A DNA stretch of 64,000 nucleotides from Chitinophagaceae bacterium (GTDB lineage: Bacteria > Bacteroidota > Bacteroidia > Chitinophagales > Chitinophagaceae): positions 1 to 64,000 of the forward strand of contig JABFRU010000040.1 in the NCBI GenBank assembly GCA_013140985.1, in the 5' to 3' direction. Under the pieces are notes generated by a model, which was not told the DNA's origin, searched no databases, and saw nothing but the letters and a program-made list of their open reading frames with translations. Position 1 is the stretch's first letter; each line of letters begins with the position of its first letter. The translations under genes were made by a program, and so were the position numbers. Shown piece by piece: positions 1-8,483 of the stretch.

Positions 1-434
1 GGGATTTTTATTATGCATTCACCGATACAAAATATCCGGGCATACCGGAGCTGAATATGAACACTATCTCAATGGAGCCATTCGTTGTGGGTGATATTCC
101 CATTCAACCCATTCTTGTCTGGCATTTAAAAATGCCGGTGCTGGGTTTTCGCTTTGGTAAATTCACTTACATCACCGATGCCAACCGTATCGAAGAAAGT
201 GAAAAAGAAAAAATAAGAGGGAGTGAGGTGATGGTCTTAAATGCACTTCGTAAACAAAAACATATTTCTCATTTTACATTGGGTGAAGCGATTGATCTTG
301 TTAAAGAATTAAAAGTGCCACAAGGCTATTTCACCCACCTGTCTCACCAAATGGGTCGCCATGCAGAAATAGAAGCTGAATTGCCTGATGGTATTCATCT
401 TGCATGGGATGGGCTGACCTTAGAATTCAATTAA
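1..434 (+). CDS. MBL-fold metallo-hydrolase (PhnP-like), C-terminal part
   Basis: The reading frame is open from base 3 to the stop at 432-434, so the true start and the metal-binding HxHxDH motif lie before the window; the ATG at 57 is internal. The visible part reads YITDANRI, then a histidine-rich end (GYFTHLSHQMGRHAEI) that matches the late metal-ligand region of the PhnP/COG1235 group of metallo-beta-lactamase-fold hydrolases. These are cytosolic Zn- or Mn-dependent phosphoesterases; the substrate cannot be told from this fragment. Family assignment is fairly safe, exact function is not. Confidence 0.8.
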   Translation, partial: DFYYAFTDTKYPGIPELNMNTISMEPFVVGDIPIQPILVWHLKMPVLGFRFGKFTYITDANRIEESEKEKIRGSEVMVLNALRKQKHISHFTLGEAIDLVKELKVPQGYFTHLSHQMGRHAEIEAELPDGIHLAWDGLTLEFN

Positions 435-601
435 TAAAGCCCAACACAAACCCCGGTCGCATTCATAATACTATCTGGGATCTCTTTGTTCCAAATATCT
501 TCATGGGAATGCGAGTCATCTTGTTCAGACATTAAAATTGGCTGAAGAAACAGTATTATGATAAGAATCATAATGAGTTTACTGCGATTTGAAAGTTTCA
601 T
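431..601 (-). CDS. Possible small membrane or secreted protein, 56 aa
   Basis: A short ORF on the minus strand starts with ATG at 601-599 and ends with TAA at 433-431, overlapping the stop of the convergent hydrolase by four bases. It begins MKLSNRSK followed by a very hydrophobic stretch (LIMILIIILFLQPILM, about residues 9-24), then a polar tail with two tryptophan/histidine-containing segments (HSHEDIWNKEIPDS). This has the shape of a signal peptide or single membrane anchor plus a short exported tail. No family recognised and no clear ribosome binding site; it could be a chance ORF. Confidence 0.35.
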   Translation of the reverse strand: MKLSNRSKLIMILIIILFLQPILMSEQDDSHSHEDIWNKEIPDSIMNATGVCVGLY

Positions 602-792
602 ACACTGTGTTTACTATTATATGGTGGAAAAAATGAAGATTGACCCGCTTTGCCGAGACTTTTTTATTCACACCCCACGTCCCCCAACTAATATTAAAAA
701 CTAACAAGTGTTAGGTTTTTAAAAAATCACCTATATTGCACCCGCCTTTAGCGATTGCAGTACGATTGCTTGCCATTATGCGGAGGCCCAAG

Positions 793-823
793 ACTGTGCC
801 ACCCCGAGCAGGAGTGGCACAGT
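793..823. repeat. Perfect 10-bp hairpin in a GC-rich spacer island
   Basis: Arms 793-802 (ACTGTGCCAC) and 814-823 (GTGGCACAGT) are perfect complements with an 11-base loop. It lies just before the acyl-CoA dehydrogenase start at 856, inside a stretch (about 735-825) that is clearly richer in G+C than the AT-rich DNA at 600-730. No T-tract follows, so a simple terminator is unlikely. It could be a leader hairpin or a dispersed palindromic element. Apart from this hairpin, nothing recognisable was seen in 602-855. Confidence 0.5.
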
Positions 824-855
824 TATTCAAAACATTCACCAGCGATCTTTTTATT

Positions 856-1998
856 ATGAATTTTCAATCATCCGAACTGACACAACAAGTGGCACAGACT
901 GCCCGTGATTTTGCACAACAGCATATCAAACCATATGTAATGGAGTGGGACGAGAGCCAGGAATTCCCGGTAAAAGTTTTTAAAGAAATGGGAAAGCTTG
1001 GCTTAATGGGCGTGCTTGTTCCTGAAGAATATGGCGGTGCCGGTCTTTCTTATTTTGAATACAAAACAGTGATCGAAGAAGTTTCTAAAGTATGTGGTTC
1101 AATCGGATTGAGTTTGGCGGCGCATAATTCTCTTTGCACAGGTCATATCATGACATTCGGCAACGAAGAACAAAAGAAAAAATGGTTACCCAAATTAGCC
1201 ACTGCCGAATGGATCGGTGCATGGGGATTGACCGAAGCCAATACCGGAAGTGATGCGGGTAATATGCGATGTACTGCCGTGAAAGAGGGTAATGACTGGA
1301 TCATTAACGGGACAAAGAACTGGATCACTCATGGAAAAAGCGGCGACCTGGCCGTTGTGATCTGCAGGACCGGTGAGCCAAGAGCAAAAAATAATTCAAC
1401 CGCTTTTGTTATTGAAATGAGTAACAAAGGTTTTAGTGCCGGCAAAAAAGAAAATAAATTAGGAATGCGGGCCAGTGAAACGGCAGAAATGATATTTGAT
1501 AATTGCAGGATACCTGATGCAAATCGTTTGGGTGAGGTGGGCGATGGTTTCAAGCAAGCCATGAAAGTATTGGATGGCGGAAGGATCTCTATTGCTTCGT
1601 TGGCATTGGGTATTGCCAAAGGGGCTTATGAGGCAGCATTGAAATATTCGCAGGAAAGATACCAGTTCGATCAACCTATTTCTAATTTCCAGGGAATATC
1701 TTTTAAACTGGCTGATATGGCTACGGAGATCATGGCATCCGAATTACTGATATTACAGGCCTGCGATCTCAAAGAAAGGAATATGCCAATGACCAAGGAA
1801 GCGGCCATGGCAAAATATTATGCCAGCGAGGTATCGGTGAGAGTAGCAAATGATGCCGTGCAGGTATTTGGCGGTTATGGATACACCAAAGACTTCCCGG
1901 TGGAAAAACATTACCGTGATGCCAAGTTGTGTACGATCGGAGAAGGAACTTCTGAGATACAGAAATTGGTAATATCAAGAGAAGTGTTGAAAAACTAA
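856..1998 (+). CDS. Acyl-CoA dehydrogenase (short-chain/butyryl type)
   Basis: FAD enzyme that makes the trans-2,3 double bond in acyl-CoA, the first step of beta-oxidation, passing electrons to ETF in the cytosol. With the start at 856 the protein is 380 residues, normal for the family. The longer frame from 736 adds 40 residues encoded by a hairpin-rich spacer and lacks homology-like features, so I reject it. Visible signatures: LTEANTGSDAGN (FAD/substrate binding) and VFGGYGYTKDFPVEKHYRD near the C terminus, and the catalytic glutamate E363 in GEGTSEIQ. It stands alone, followed by a cytochrome c gene 68 bases on. Chain-length preference is inferred only from overall similarity to butyryl-CoA dehydrogenases. 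Confidence 0.93.
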   Translation: MNFQSSELTQQVAQTARDFAQQHIKPYVMEWDESQEFPVKVFKEMGKLGLMGVLVPEEYGGAGLSYFEYKTVIEEVSKVCGSIGLSLAAHNSLCTGHIMTFGNEEQKKKWLPKLATAEWIGAWGLTEANTGSDAGNMRCTAVKEGNDWIINGTKNWITHGKSGDLAVVICRTGEPRAKNNSTAFVIEMSNKGFSAGKKENKLGMRASETAEMIFDNCRIPDANRLGEVGDGFKQAMKVLDGGRISIASLALGIAKGAYEAALKYSQERYQFDQPISNFQGISFKLADMATEIMASELLILQACDLKERNMPMTKEAAMAKYYASEVSVRVANDAVQVFGGYGYTKDFPVEKHYRDAKLCTIGEGTSEIQKLVISREVLKN

Positions 1999-2066
1999 AA
2001 GATAATAACGAATAGATAAAAGTGAATCCTGCCCTTGTGCAGGATTTTTTGTGGAGTAGTTTTGAA

Positions 2067-2552
2067 ATGATGAATCAGAAGAAATATATAATGTCTGCTC
2101 TATTATTGATCATAGTAGGCGCAGTGATCTTTCTTGTAATAAAAAAATTTCCGTGGGACAAGGATTTTCAGAATTCATCCACCATTATTGACAGTGATAG
2201 CCTGGTTGATAGTTTGGCAGGTACTCAATTAGATGGCAAAAAGCTTTTCAATAGTACATGTGCTTCTTGCCATATTGTTGGAAAAGATGCGGTAGGACCT
2301 GCATTGCTTGCTGTTGAAGAAAGAGGCCCATGGAAAGATTCATTAAAACTTTATGAATATATAAGGTATCCTGAGTCGGTAAAAGACAAATACATCGATA
2401 GCCTTAGAAAAGTTTATCCCACAAGGCATATGGGTTTTCCAAACCTGACAGATGATGAGATCAAAGCTATTCTTAGGTATATACGTCGATACAAGCCATC
2501 TGTTATAGTTGATGACATCAGGGAATCATCTTACCTCCTGCATATCCACTAA
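2067..2552 (+). CDS. Membrane-anchored monohaem cytochrome c
   Basis: 161 residues from ATG 2067. One N-terminal membrane anchor (about residues 8-24, rich in Ile, Leu and Val), then a periplasmic cytochrome c domain with one haem site CASCH (C65-H69) and a likely distal methionine in RHMGFPNL. The sequence FNSTCASCH followed by a conserved Gly-Pro (VGPAL) is typical of class I cytochromes. It probably shuttles electrons in the respiratory chain; the partner is unknown. The frame can be extended to 2022, but that would put 15 non-signal residues before the anchor. Its last 27 bases overlap the end of the convergent exporter gene. Confidence 0.85.
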   Translation: MMNQKKYIMSALLLIIVGAVIFLVIKKFPWDKDFQNSSTIIDSDSLVDSLAGTQLDGKKLFNSTCASCHIVGKDAVGPALLAVEERGPWKDSLKLYEYIRYPESVKDKYIDSLRKVYPTRHMGFPNLTDDEIKAILRYIRRYKPSVIVDDIRESSYLLHIH

Positions 2553-4325
2553 CTTTTTATAGAAGCCATTTTGTGCCAGCAATTGCTCATGGTTGCCTCT
2601 TTCAACGATCTTTCCTTTTTGCAATACAATGATCTCATCCGCATGGCGGATAGTAGAGAGACGATGGGCAATGACAATGGAAGTGCGATTGGTCATTAAA
2701 TTATTGATAGCATCCTGTACCAGTCTTTCGCTTTCGGTATCCAGAGATGATGTGGCTTCATCCAGGATAAGTATCGGCGGATTTTTTAATACGGCCCTTG
2801 CAATAGTTAATCGCTGCCTTTCCCCACCACTGAGTTTAGTGCCACGGTCGCCGATATTCGAATCATACTGGCCTTCTTTTTTTATAATGAACTCATGGGC
2901 ATTGGCAATTTTAGCGGCCGCTATTATTTCTTCTTTCCCGGAAGTGTCGGCGCTGCCCAGGGCAATATTGTGTGCAATGGTATCATTGAAGAGGATCGGT
3001 TCCTGTGTTACAATACTCATCAGGCTGCGGACAGAATGCAATGAATAATCTTTGATATTGATGCCATCGATCAACACTTCTCCCCCGGTCACATCATGAA
3101 ATCTTGGAACAAGATCGGCTAATGTTGATTTACCGGCCCCGCTTGAGCCCACCAATGCTACCGTTTTTCCTTTTTGTACCGTGAGGTTGATATTGTCTAA
3201 TATTACCGCATCCTCATAAGCAAAACACACATTCCTGAATTCGATCTTGTCTTTGAATTCGATCAACTGTTTCCCGGTTGGATTGTCATCAACCGTAATA
3301 GGGGTTTTTAGTATTTCTTCAATACGGTTGATGGCCGCAGCGCCTTTCCGCATATTGCTGAATGAAGTGGACAATGCTTTGGCCGGGTTGATGATATTAT
3401 AAAAAATGCCAAGAAAACCAAGAAAAGCAGATGCTTCGATCAATTCACCTTTTAACACTAACCGGCCGCCATAATATAATACAGCTGTAAAGAGAATTAC
3501 TCCCAGTACTTCCGACAATGGCGAAGCAAGGTCTCTGCGATAAGAAATTTTATTTTTTGCGGTCAATAACTCATCATTGGTCTTAAAAAATTTTGCTCTT
3601 AGTAGTTTTTCAATATTAAATGCTTTAATAACCCGCAAGCCGCTCAAGGTTTCATCCAAAATGGACAAGCTTTCTCCATACTTGACCGCTGCTTCATGAG
3701 AATGTCTTTTTAATGACCGGGTAATGCGGCCGATCACTAAACCCAATACAGGTATCAGTATAAGAATAAAAAGGGTAAGCTGAAGGCTGATCAGAAGCAG
3801 AACAGTTAATGTGACGATGATGGTCAGCGGATCCCGTATCCATCCTTCCAAAGTGCCTACTACCGAACCTTCTACTTCACCAACATCATTGGTCATCCGG
3901 CTCATCAGGTCGCCCTTTCTTTTTTCATTGAAAAAGCCGATAGGCAGCCGGAGTACTTTATTATAGAGGTCTTCCCGTAAATGATTAACGATCTTATTTT
4001 TTAAAGGATTGAGAACATAGTAGGACAAATACAGGAACAGGTTTTTCAAAATGATAAAAGTTACCATCAGCAGGCAGATAAAGCCGAGTGCCGCTGCTTT
4101 ATCATCACCCACAAAGCCATTTATAAAATCGTTAATGCCCTCGATAACTGAGCTTGAGCTGTTCTCCACCGTAGGTTTACCGGTAAATATCAATTGCAAA
4201 AAAGGCATCAGCATGCCAATTGACACAATTGAAAACACAATGCTCAATAGCGTAAAAAGGAAGTATAGTGAGATTTTTCCTTTATAGCCTTTGAGGTATT
4301 GAAAGATCCTGGAATATTGCTTCAT
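2526..4325 (-). CDS. ABC exporter, fused membrane and ATPase domains (MsbA-like)
   Basis: 599 residues from the ATG at 4325 (upstream in-frame Met at 4340 adds only MRLRT). The N-terminal half has about six membrane helices (residues 15-320). The ATPase half carries Walker A GSSGAGKST (near residue 391), signature LSGGERQR (near 497), Walker B ILILDEATSSLD (near 517) and the H-loop AHRLST (near 551). Homodimeric exporters of this layout flip lipid A or other lipids, or export drugs; MsbA-like lipid flipping is the most common role in this phylum but is an inference. Its stop overlaps the convergent cytochrome gene by 27 bases. Confidence 0.9.
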   Translation of the reverse strand: MKQYSRIFQYLKGYKGKISLYFLFTLLSIVFSIVSIGMLMPFLQLIFTGKPTVENSSSSVIEGINDFINGFVGDDKAAALGFICLLMVTFIILKNLFLYLSYYVLNPLKNKIVNHLREDLYNKVLRLPIGFFNEKRKGDLMSRMTNDVGEVEGSVVGTLEGWIRDPLTIIVTLTVLLLISLQLTLFILILIPVLGLVIGRITRSLKRHSHEAAVKYGESLSILDETLSGLRVIKAFNIEKLLRAKFFKTNDELLTAKNKISYRRDLASPLSEVLGVILFTAVLYYGGRLVLKGELIEASAFLGFLGIFYNIINPAKALSTSFSNMRKGAAAINRIEEILKTPITVDDNPTGKQLIEFKDKIEFRNVCFAYEDAVILDNINLTVQKGKTVALVGSSGAGKSTLADLVPRFHDVTGGEVLIDGINIKDYSLHSVRSLMSIVTQEPILFNDTIAHNIALGSADTSGKEEIIAAAKIANAHEFIIKKEGQYDSNIGDRGTKLSGGERQRLTIARAVLKNPPILILDEATSSLDTESERLVQDAINNLMTNRTSIVIAHRLSTIRHADEIIVLQKGKIVERGNHEQLLAQNGFYKKLVDMQEVR

Positions 4326-4357
4326 GGTGCGAAGCCGCAAAGTAACTAATTTTACAA

Positions 4358-4391
4358 CCTCACCCCAAACCCCTCTCCTGAAGGAGAGGGG
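4358..4391. repeat. Dispersed CCTCACCCC / CCCTCTCC palindromic element, copy 1
   Basis: Begins CCTCACCCC and ends with a perfect hairpin, arms 4370-4379 (CCCCTCTCCT) and 4382-4391 (AGGAGAGGGG), loop GA. A second, slightly different copy follows nrdJ at 38269-38301. Here it lies between two divergently transcribed genes (exporter and rbfA), so it is not acting only as a terminator. Confidence 0.75.
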
Positions 4392-4443
4392 CTTAGGTTC
4401 TGATTAACAGTTAAACAATTTTTATCAGCCTATTTTTAATATA

Positions 4444-4812
4444 ATGGAAGAAGGTAAAAGACAGAAGCAAATAGCAGGACTTCTGAATGAAGAAATGAAT
4501 GTGATCTTTCAGCGATTGGGGTTGAATATGATCGGTGGAGGAATGGTTTCGATCTCAGGAGTTAAAGTAACACCTGACCTGCTCGAAGCAAGATTTTACC
4601 TGAGTTTTTTCCAGGTAAAAGATGTAAAAGCTGCATTGAATAAAATAGAAGACCGGCATCATGAAATAAAAAAAGAACTGGCCGCCAATGTGAGGCACCA
4701 GTTGCGGAGCATACCGGTGCTGAAATTCTTCCAGGATGATACGCTGGATCATGCGTTTAAAATGGAAGAGATATTTAAAAAGATAGAAGACGAAAAGAAA
4801 GATAAAAGCTGA
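4444..4812 (+). CDS. rbfA: Ribosome-binding factor A
   Basis: 122 residues, the usual RbfA length. RbfA is a single KH-fold protein that binds free 30S subunits and helps 16S rRNA 5'-end maturation, especially in the cold. It begins MEEGKRQKQIAGLLNEE, has the central VTPDLLEARFYLSFF strand region (equivalent to the VSxDLxxAxVYxSxx block of the family) and the LRSIPVLKFFQDD motif that matches the family's R..P.L.F..D. The stop codon TGA (4810-4812) is formed inside a 7-base tandem array. The next gene starts 52 bases on in the same direction. Confidence 0.92.
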   Translation: MEEGKRQKQIAGLLNEEMNVIFQRLGLNMIGGGMVSISGVKVTPDLLEARFYLSFFQVKDVKAALNKIEDRHHEIKKELAANVRHQLRSIPVLKFFQDDTLDHAFKMEEIFKKIEDEKKDKS

Positions 4813-4873
4813 CAGCTAATAGCTGTTAGCCCGTATCTTAAACATTTTAAACTTCTTAAACCTCTTGAACTTT
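4807..4873. repeat. Back-to-back 7-base and 9-base tandem arrays
   Basis: 4807-4830 reads AGCTGAC, AGCTAAT, AGCTGTT, AGC (period 7). 4835-4870 reads ATCTTAAAC, ATTTTAAAC, TTCTTAAAC, CTCTTGAAC (period 9, four units). The first array contains the rbfA stop codon and the second contains the TTG start codon of the next gene, so the two arrays fill the whole spacer. Confidence 0.75.
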
Positions 4874-6091
4874 CTTTTTGCCTGGCGGTATTTTAAAGCA
4901 AAAAAATCTACCAATGCGATCAATGTGATCGCATGGATAAGCATTGTGGCTATCATCATTGGCACCGCTGCACTGATACTGGTATTAAGTGTGTTCAATG
5001 GGTTTGAAGGGTTGGTAAAATCCCTTTATTCTAATTTTTATACAGATCTGAAAATATCGCCTGTTAGTGGAAAGACCATTACTATTACTCCCGAACAGTT
5101 ACAGCAGCTAAGAGGAATTAAGGGCATTAAAAACTTTTCTTTAGTGGTAGAAGAAAAGGCCATGCTGCAAAATGGGGAGAATCAGCCGATCATTTATTTA
5201 AAGGGAGTGGATGAGAATTACCGGTATGTAAGCGGCGTTGCCAATAACCTGCAGGATAATGCTGAATATGATATTGGAAATGGGGAGGCGCCTAAACTCA
5301 TATTGGGCATCGGGGTAGAGGGGGCATTGGATATCCAGGCCGATAACAATCTTTTCTTGCTAAAGATCTATTTACCCCGCAAAAGCAATTCTGCGCAGAT
5401 CAATATGGCTGAAGATATCAGCAATGATACGATCCGGTCTTCAGCTGCATTTAAAATTCAGCAGGATTTTGATAACAAATACGCCATTACCAATATTGAT
5501 TTTGTAAAAAGAGCCATGAAACTCGGGCCAAATGATTATAGCGGGGTGGAGATCGCATTGCATAATGCCGGCAGGGCTAATGAATTAAAAAAGAGTATCC
5601 GAAAAATTTTTGGGGAAGGGTACCTTGTATTAAACAAATATGAGCAGAACCGCAGTCTTTATTCTGTAATGAACCTTGAACGGTGGGTGATCTATGGTGT
5701 GCTTTGTCTTATTCTTGTTGTAGCAGCTTTTAACATGATCGGCGCATTGACCATGCTGGTGCTGGAAAAACAAAAGGACATGAATGTGTTGTATGCGCTG
5801 GGCGGCAATAAAGGATTTATTCAAAGAATATTTTTAAGTGAAGGCCTTTTATTGGCGTTGATCGGCGGTGGTATCGGCATGCTGCTTGCTTTGCTGGTTG
5901 CATGGTTGCAATTGAAATATCATATCATACCGCTTACCGGCGGATCATTCCTGATCGATTATTTCCCCGTCAAATTACGATTGATGGATTTTATGCTGGT
6001 AGGAGCTACTGTCTTTGTCATTGCACTGATCGCTTCATGGATACCGGCGAGGAAGGCAGCAGTCCAGGAGTTTTCGTTAAGAAGTGAATAG
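4865..6091 (+). CDS. FtsX/LolC-type ABC transporter permease
   Basis: 408 residues starting at TTG 4865; the residues just after it (FLFAWRYFKAKKS) match the usual start of LolC/LolE-type permeases and there is no in-frame ATG before a stop at 4820. Topology: one helix near residues 20-45, a periplasmic domain to about 275, then three helices near 275-300, 325-355 and 370-400. Such permeases pair with a LolD-like ATPase to release lipoproteins from the inner membrane or to drive extracytoplasmic machines; the ATPase is not in this window. The TTG start lies in a 9-base tandem array, and the TAG stop shares its G with an 8-base array. Confidence 0.88.
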   Translation: MNFLFAWRYFKAKKSTNAINVIAWISIVAIIIGTAALILVLSVFNGFEGLVKSLYSNFYTDLKISPVSGKTITITPEQLQQLRGIKGIKNFSLVVEEKAMLQNGENQPIIYLKGVDENYRYVSGVANNLQDNAEYDIGNGEAPKLILGIGVEGALDIQADNNLFLLKIYLPRKSNSAQINMAEDISNDTIRSSAAFKIQQDFDNKYAITNIDFVKRAMKLGPNDYSGVEIALHNAGRANELKKSIRKIFGEGYLVLNKYEQNRSLYSVMNLERWVIYGVLCLILVVAAFNMIGALTMLVLEKQKDMNVLYALGGNKGFIQRIFLSEGLLLALIGGGIGMLLALLVAWLQLKYHIIPLTGGSFLIDYFPVKLRLMDFMLVGATVFVIALIASWIPARKAAVQEFSLRSE

Positions 6092-6170
6092 GTCCGGAAG
6101 ACCGAAAGTCGGAAAGATGCTCTTCATAATGGAAAGTTCTTCCGGTCTTCCGGACTTCCCGTCATTCGGA
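6091..6170. repeat. 8-base two-arm array, likely bidirectional terminator
   Basis: Left arm units GGTCCGGA, AGACCGAA, AGTCGGAA from 6091; right arm units CTTCCGGT, CTTCCGGA, CTTCCCGT, CATTCGGA from 6139 to 6170, all in strict phase 8. A 13-bp perfect inverted repeat is included (6092-6104 with 6143-6155). It starts on the G of the permease stop TAG and ends two bases before the stop codon of the convergent transketolase gene, so it fills the convergent spacer. Confidence 0.8.
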
Positions 6171-6172
6171 CA

Positions 6173-7006
6173 TCAATAGTCTCCTAATGTTTCCGGCAAT
6201 TGTGCCAATGCTTTAGCCAATTGTTCATCATTAGGAGCAATGCCATGCCATTCATGTGTGCCTTCCATAAAATCAACACCTTTTCCCATGGCAGTATGCA
6301 TCATGATAGCGATAGGTTTTCCTTGTCCGGTCAATGTCTTTGCTTTTTCTAATGTACCGGTCACTTCGTTCATATCATTGCCATTCATTTCAAGAGTGGT
6401 CCAGCCAAACACATCAAATTTTTGACGGATATTTCCCAATCCCATCACTTTATCCGTAGGGCCATCTATTTGCTGGCCGTTCCAATCAACTGTTGATATA
6501 AGATTATCTACTTTATGATGAGCTGCAAACATTATTGCTTCCCAAACCTGGCCTTCATCCAACTCTCCATCGCCATGCAATGAATAAACAATATTACTTT
6601 CTCCATTCAGTTTTTTTGTTAGTGCAGCACCGATCGCCACACTCATACCCTGGCCTAATGATCCTGATGCGATACGAACACCCGGTAAATGTTCATGTGT
6701 TGCCGGATGTCCCTGCAATCTTGAATTTATTTTACGAAAAGTGGCCAGTTCTTTTGTATCAAAATACCCGGAACGGGCAAGTGTAGAATAAAATACCGGC
6801 GAGATATGACCATTAGATAGTACAAATACGTCTTCATTCGTAGCATCCATAGTAAAAGCAGGATTGTGCTTCATTACTTTGAAATACAAGGCTGTAAAAA
6901 AATCGGCACAACCTAATGAGCCGCCCGGGTGGCCGCTGCTTGCACCATGCACCATTCTAACTATATCCCGTCTTATTTGGGAAGCAATGGAAGTAAGTTC
7001 TGGCAT
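6173..7006 (-). CDS. Transketolase, N-terminal (TPP-binding) subunit
   Basis: 277 residues, matching the N-terminal half of transketolase only. The TPP-diphosphate motif is HGDGELDEGQVWEA, continuing to VDWNGQQIDGP, and the early GHPGGSLGCAD block is present. Transketolase moves two-carbon units in the pentose phosphate pathway, and in split systems a separate C-terminal subunit completes the active site. In many bacteria the two halves are adjacent; here the downstream neighbour is a convergent permease and the upstream neighbour is divergent, so the partner must be elsewhere. Length is complete for an N-terminal subunit, so this is not a truncation. Confidence 0.92.
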   Translation of the reverse strand: MPELTSIASQIRRDIVRMVHGASSGHPGGSLGCADFFTALYFKVMKHNPAFTMDATNEDVFVLSNGHISPVFYSTLARSGYFDTKELATFRKINSRLQGHPATHEHLPGVRIASGSLGQGMSVAIGAALTKKLNGESNIVYSLHGDGELDEGQVWEAIMFAAHHKVDNLISTVDWNGQQIDGPTDKVMGLGNIRQKFDVFGWTTLEMNGNDMNEVTGTLEKAKTLTGQGKPIAIMMHTAMGKGVDFMEGTHEWHGIAPNDEQLAKALAQLPETLGDY

Positions 7007-7211
7007 AAAAATAGATTCTTGTTAAACTTTTATTATCTTGTTGGCTCAAAGCTGAGATGCGCTGCAAAAGTGCAATCTTTTTCGATAAAAAATCCACCCG
7101 GGTTAAATCAACCTGATAATAAATTCAGCATATCCAGTACCTTATTTAATAAATGGCGTTAATGCAAGGACGAAATAATTAAAACGTAACACCAGGCCTG
7201 AGCGTAAAACT

Positions 7212-7219
7212 TAATTTTG
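7212..7219 (+). promoter_or_regulatory. Candidate -7 box upstream of the WecA-type gene
   Basis: TAATTTTG fits the Bacteroidota -7 consensus TAnnTTTG exactly and is 26 bases before the ATG at 7245. No good -33 TTTG was seen at the right distance. Confidence 0.4.
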
Positions 7220-7244
7220 TACCATATACTTAAAACTGACCGGG

Positions 7245-8393
7245 ATGCTTGATCTTGATATATTGTTGACTGCTTCTGTTTCTTTCATTGTCACTTTTTT
7301 AGCCATACCCATTGTTTTACAAATAGCTGAAAAGAAGAATTTGTATGACATCCCTGACGAAAGGAAATTGCATACCCGGCCAGTAGCTTCTTTAGGCGGT
7401 GTAGGAATATTTGCAGGATTCATATTAGCCTCTTTACTTTCTATCCAGGGTGTTGCCAATGAGGGCCTCCAGTCTTTCTTTGCTTTTTTTGCGGCGGCCA
7501 TGGTTATTTTCTTCCTTGGTTTAAAAGATGACCTGATGATCCTGTCTGCCAGTAAAAAATTCATTGGCCAGATCATAGCGGCATCCATCCTTATTCACTT
7601 GGGAGGCATCCGTCTCGATAGTATGCACGGGCTGTTTGGTTTTGAAGAAGTGTCTGAAGGCTTTGGTCTTGCCCTGTCTTATCTTACTATCATCGTTGTC
7701 ATTAATTCTTTCAATCTTATAGATGGAGTGGATGGCCTTGCCTCCAGCCTTGGTATCCTGACCATGTCTGTGTTTGGTATTTTTTTCTTTGCTATCAATC
7801 AGCAGGCTTATGCATTGCTTGCATTTGCCATGGCGGGTAGCCTTGTGGCCTTTATGATATTCAATCATCACCCGGCCAAAATATTTATGGGAGACTCCGG
7901 TTCATTGATGATCGGGCTGATCAATGCCATACTTGTTATAAAGTTCATCAATGTGTCGGATGATCCGGCCACTGCTATTAAAGTTGATTCTGTTGTGGCT
8001 GTCGCTTTTTCTATTCTCATCGTGCCTTTGTTGGATACATTAAGAGTCTTCAGCATCCGGATATTCAATGGTAAATCGCCTTTTACACCGGACCGCAACC
8101 ATGTGCATCATTTATTATTGGATAATGGCCTGAGTCATCCTGGCGTTACCTTCTCTTGTGTTGCTATAAACATTGGGTTTATAGCTTTGGCATGGCTGGG
8201 TCAGCCGTTGGGCCCTAACTATCTAATGCTGATCATGCTTGTTTTGTCATTTTCCGGACTGGGCTTATTGTATTACCGCAAGTCACGCCGGAAAATGGTT
8301 ATTGCGAAGAGCAAAGATGGAACCATGGAGCTTAAAACGGCTTCCAGGGTAGTAACACTCACAAAAGAAACTTCTGCTGCTGATCAAAACTAA
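7245..8393 (+). CDS. Polyprenyl-phosphate sugar-1-phosphate transferase (MraY/WecA family)
   Basis: 382 residues with about ten membrane helices. It carries the family's catalytic loops: PDERKLHTRPVASLGGV (cytoplasmic loop 1), GLKDDL, FNLIDGVDGLASS (nucleophile/Mg region), FMGDSGSLMIG, and the HVHHLLLDNG histidine motif of loop 5. These enzymes put a sugar-1-phosphate from a UDP-sugar on undecaprenyl phosphate to start O-antigen, capsule or other envelope glycans. The HVHH motif favours the WecA/TagO side over MraY (the peptidoglycan enzyme), but the sugar is not known. It is not in a polysaccharide cluster here. The C-terminal 40 residues are polar and cytoplasmic. Confidence 0.9.
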   Translation: MLDLDILLTASVSFIVTFLAIPIVLQIAEKKNLYDIPDERKLHTRPVASLGGVGIFAGFILASLLSIQGVANEGLQSFFAFFAAAMVIFFLGLKDDLMILSASKKFIGQIIAASILIHLGGIRLDSMHGLFGFEEVSEGFGLALSYLTIIVVINSFNLIDGVDGLASSLGILTMSVFGIFFFAINQQAYALLAFAMAGSLVAFMIFNHHPAKIFMGDSGSLMIGLINAILVIKFINVSDDPATAIKVDSVVAVAFSILIVPLLDTLRVFSIRIFNGKSPFTPDRNHVHHLLLDNGLSHPGVTFSCVAINIGFIALAWLGQPLGPNYLMLIMLVLSFSGLGLLYYRKSRRKMVIAKSKDGTMELKTASRVVTLTKETSAADQN

Positions 8394-8420
8394 TTTCAAC
8401 GCCTCTTACCAACCATTTTT

Positions 8421-8448
8421 TTTGATTTACACTCTTTTGTTAGCTTTG
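8421..8448 (+). promoter_or_regulatory. Candidate promoter for frr
   Basis: TTTG at 8421-8424 and TAGCTTTG at 8441-8448, spacing 16, fit the Bacteroidota -33 TTTG and -7 TAnnTTTG boxes. The start codon is 35 bases further on. Confidence 0.5.
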
Positions 8449-8483
8449 CTTTCCCTTAAAGGAGATAATAATTAATTAATATT

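Noticed and set aside
736-855. N-terminal extension of acyl-CoA dehydrogenase
   Set aside because: It would be translated from the GC-rich hairpin spacer; the family-typical start is at 856.
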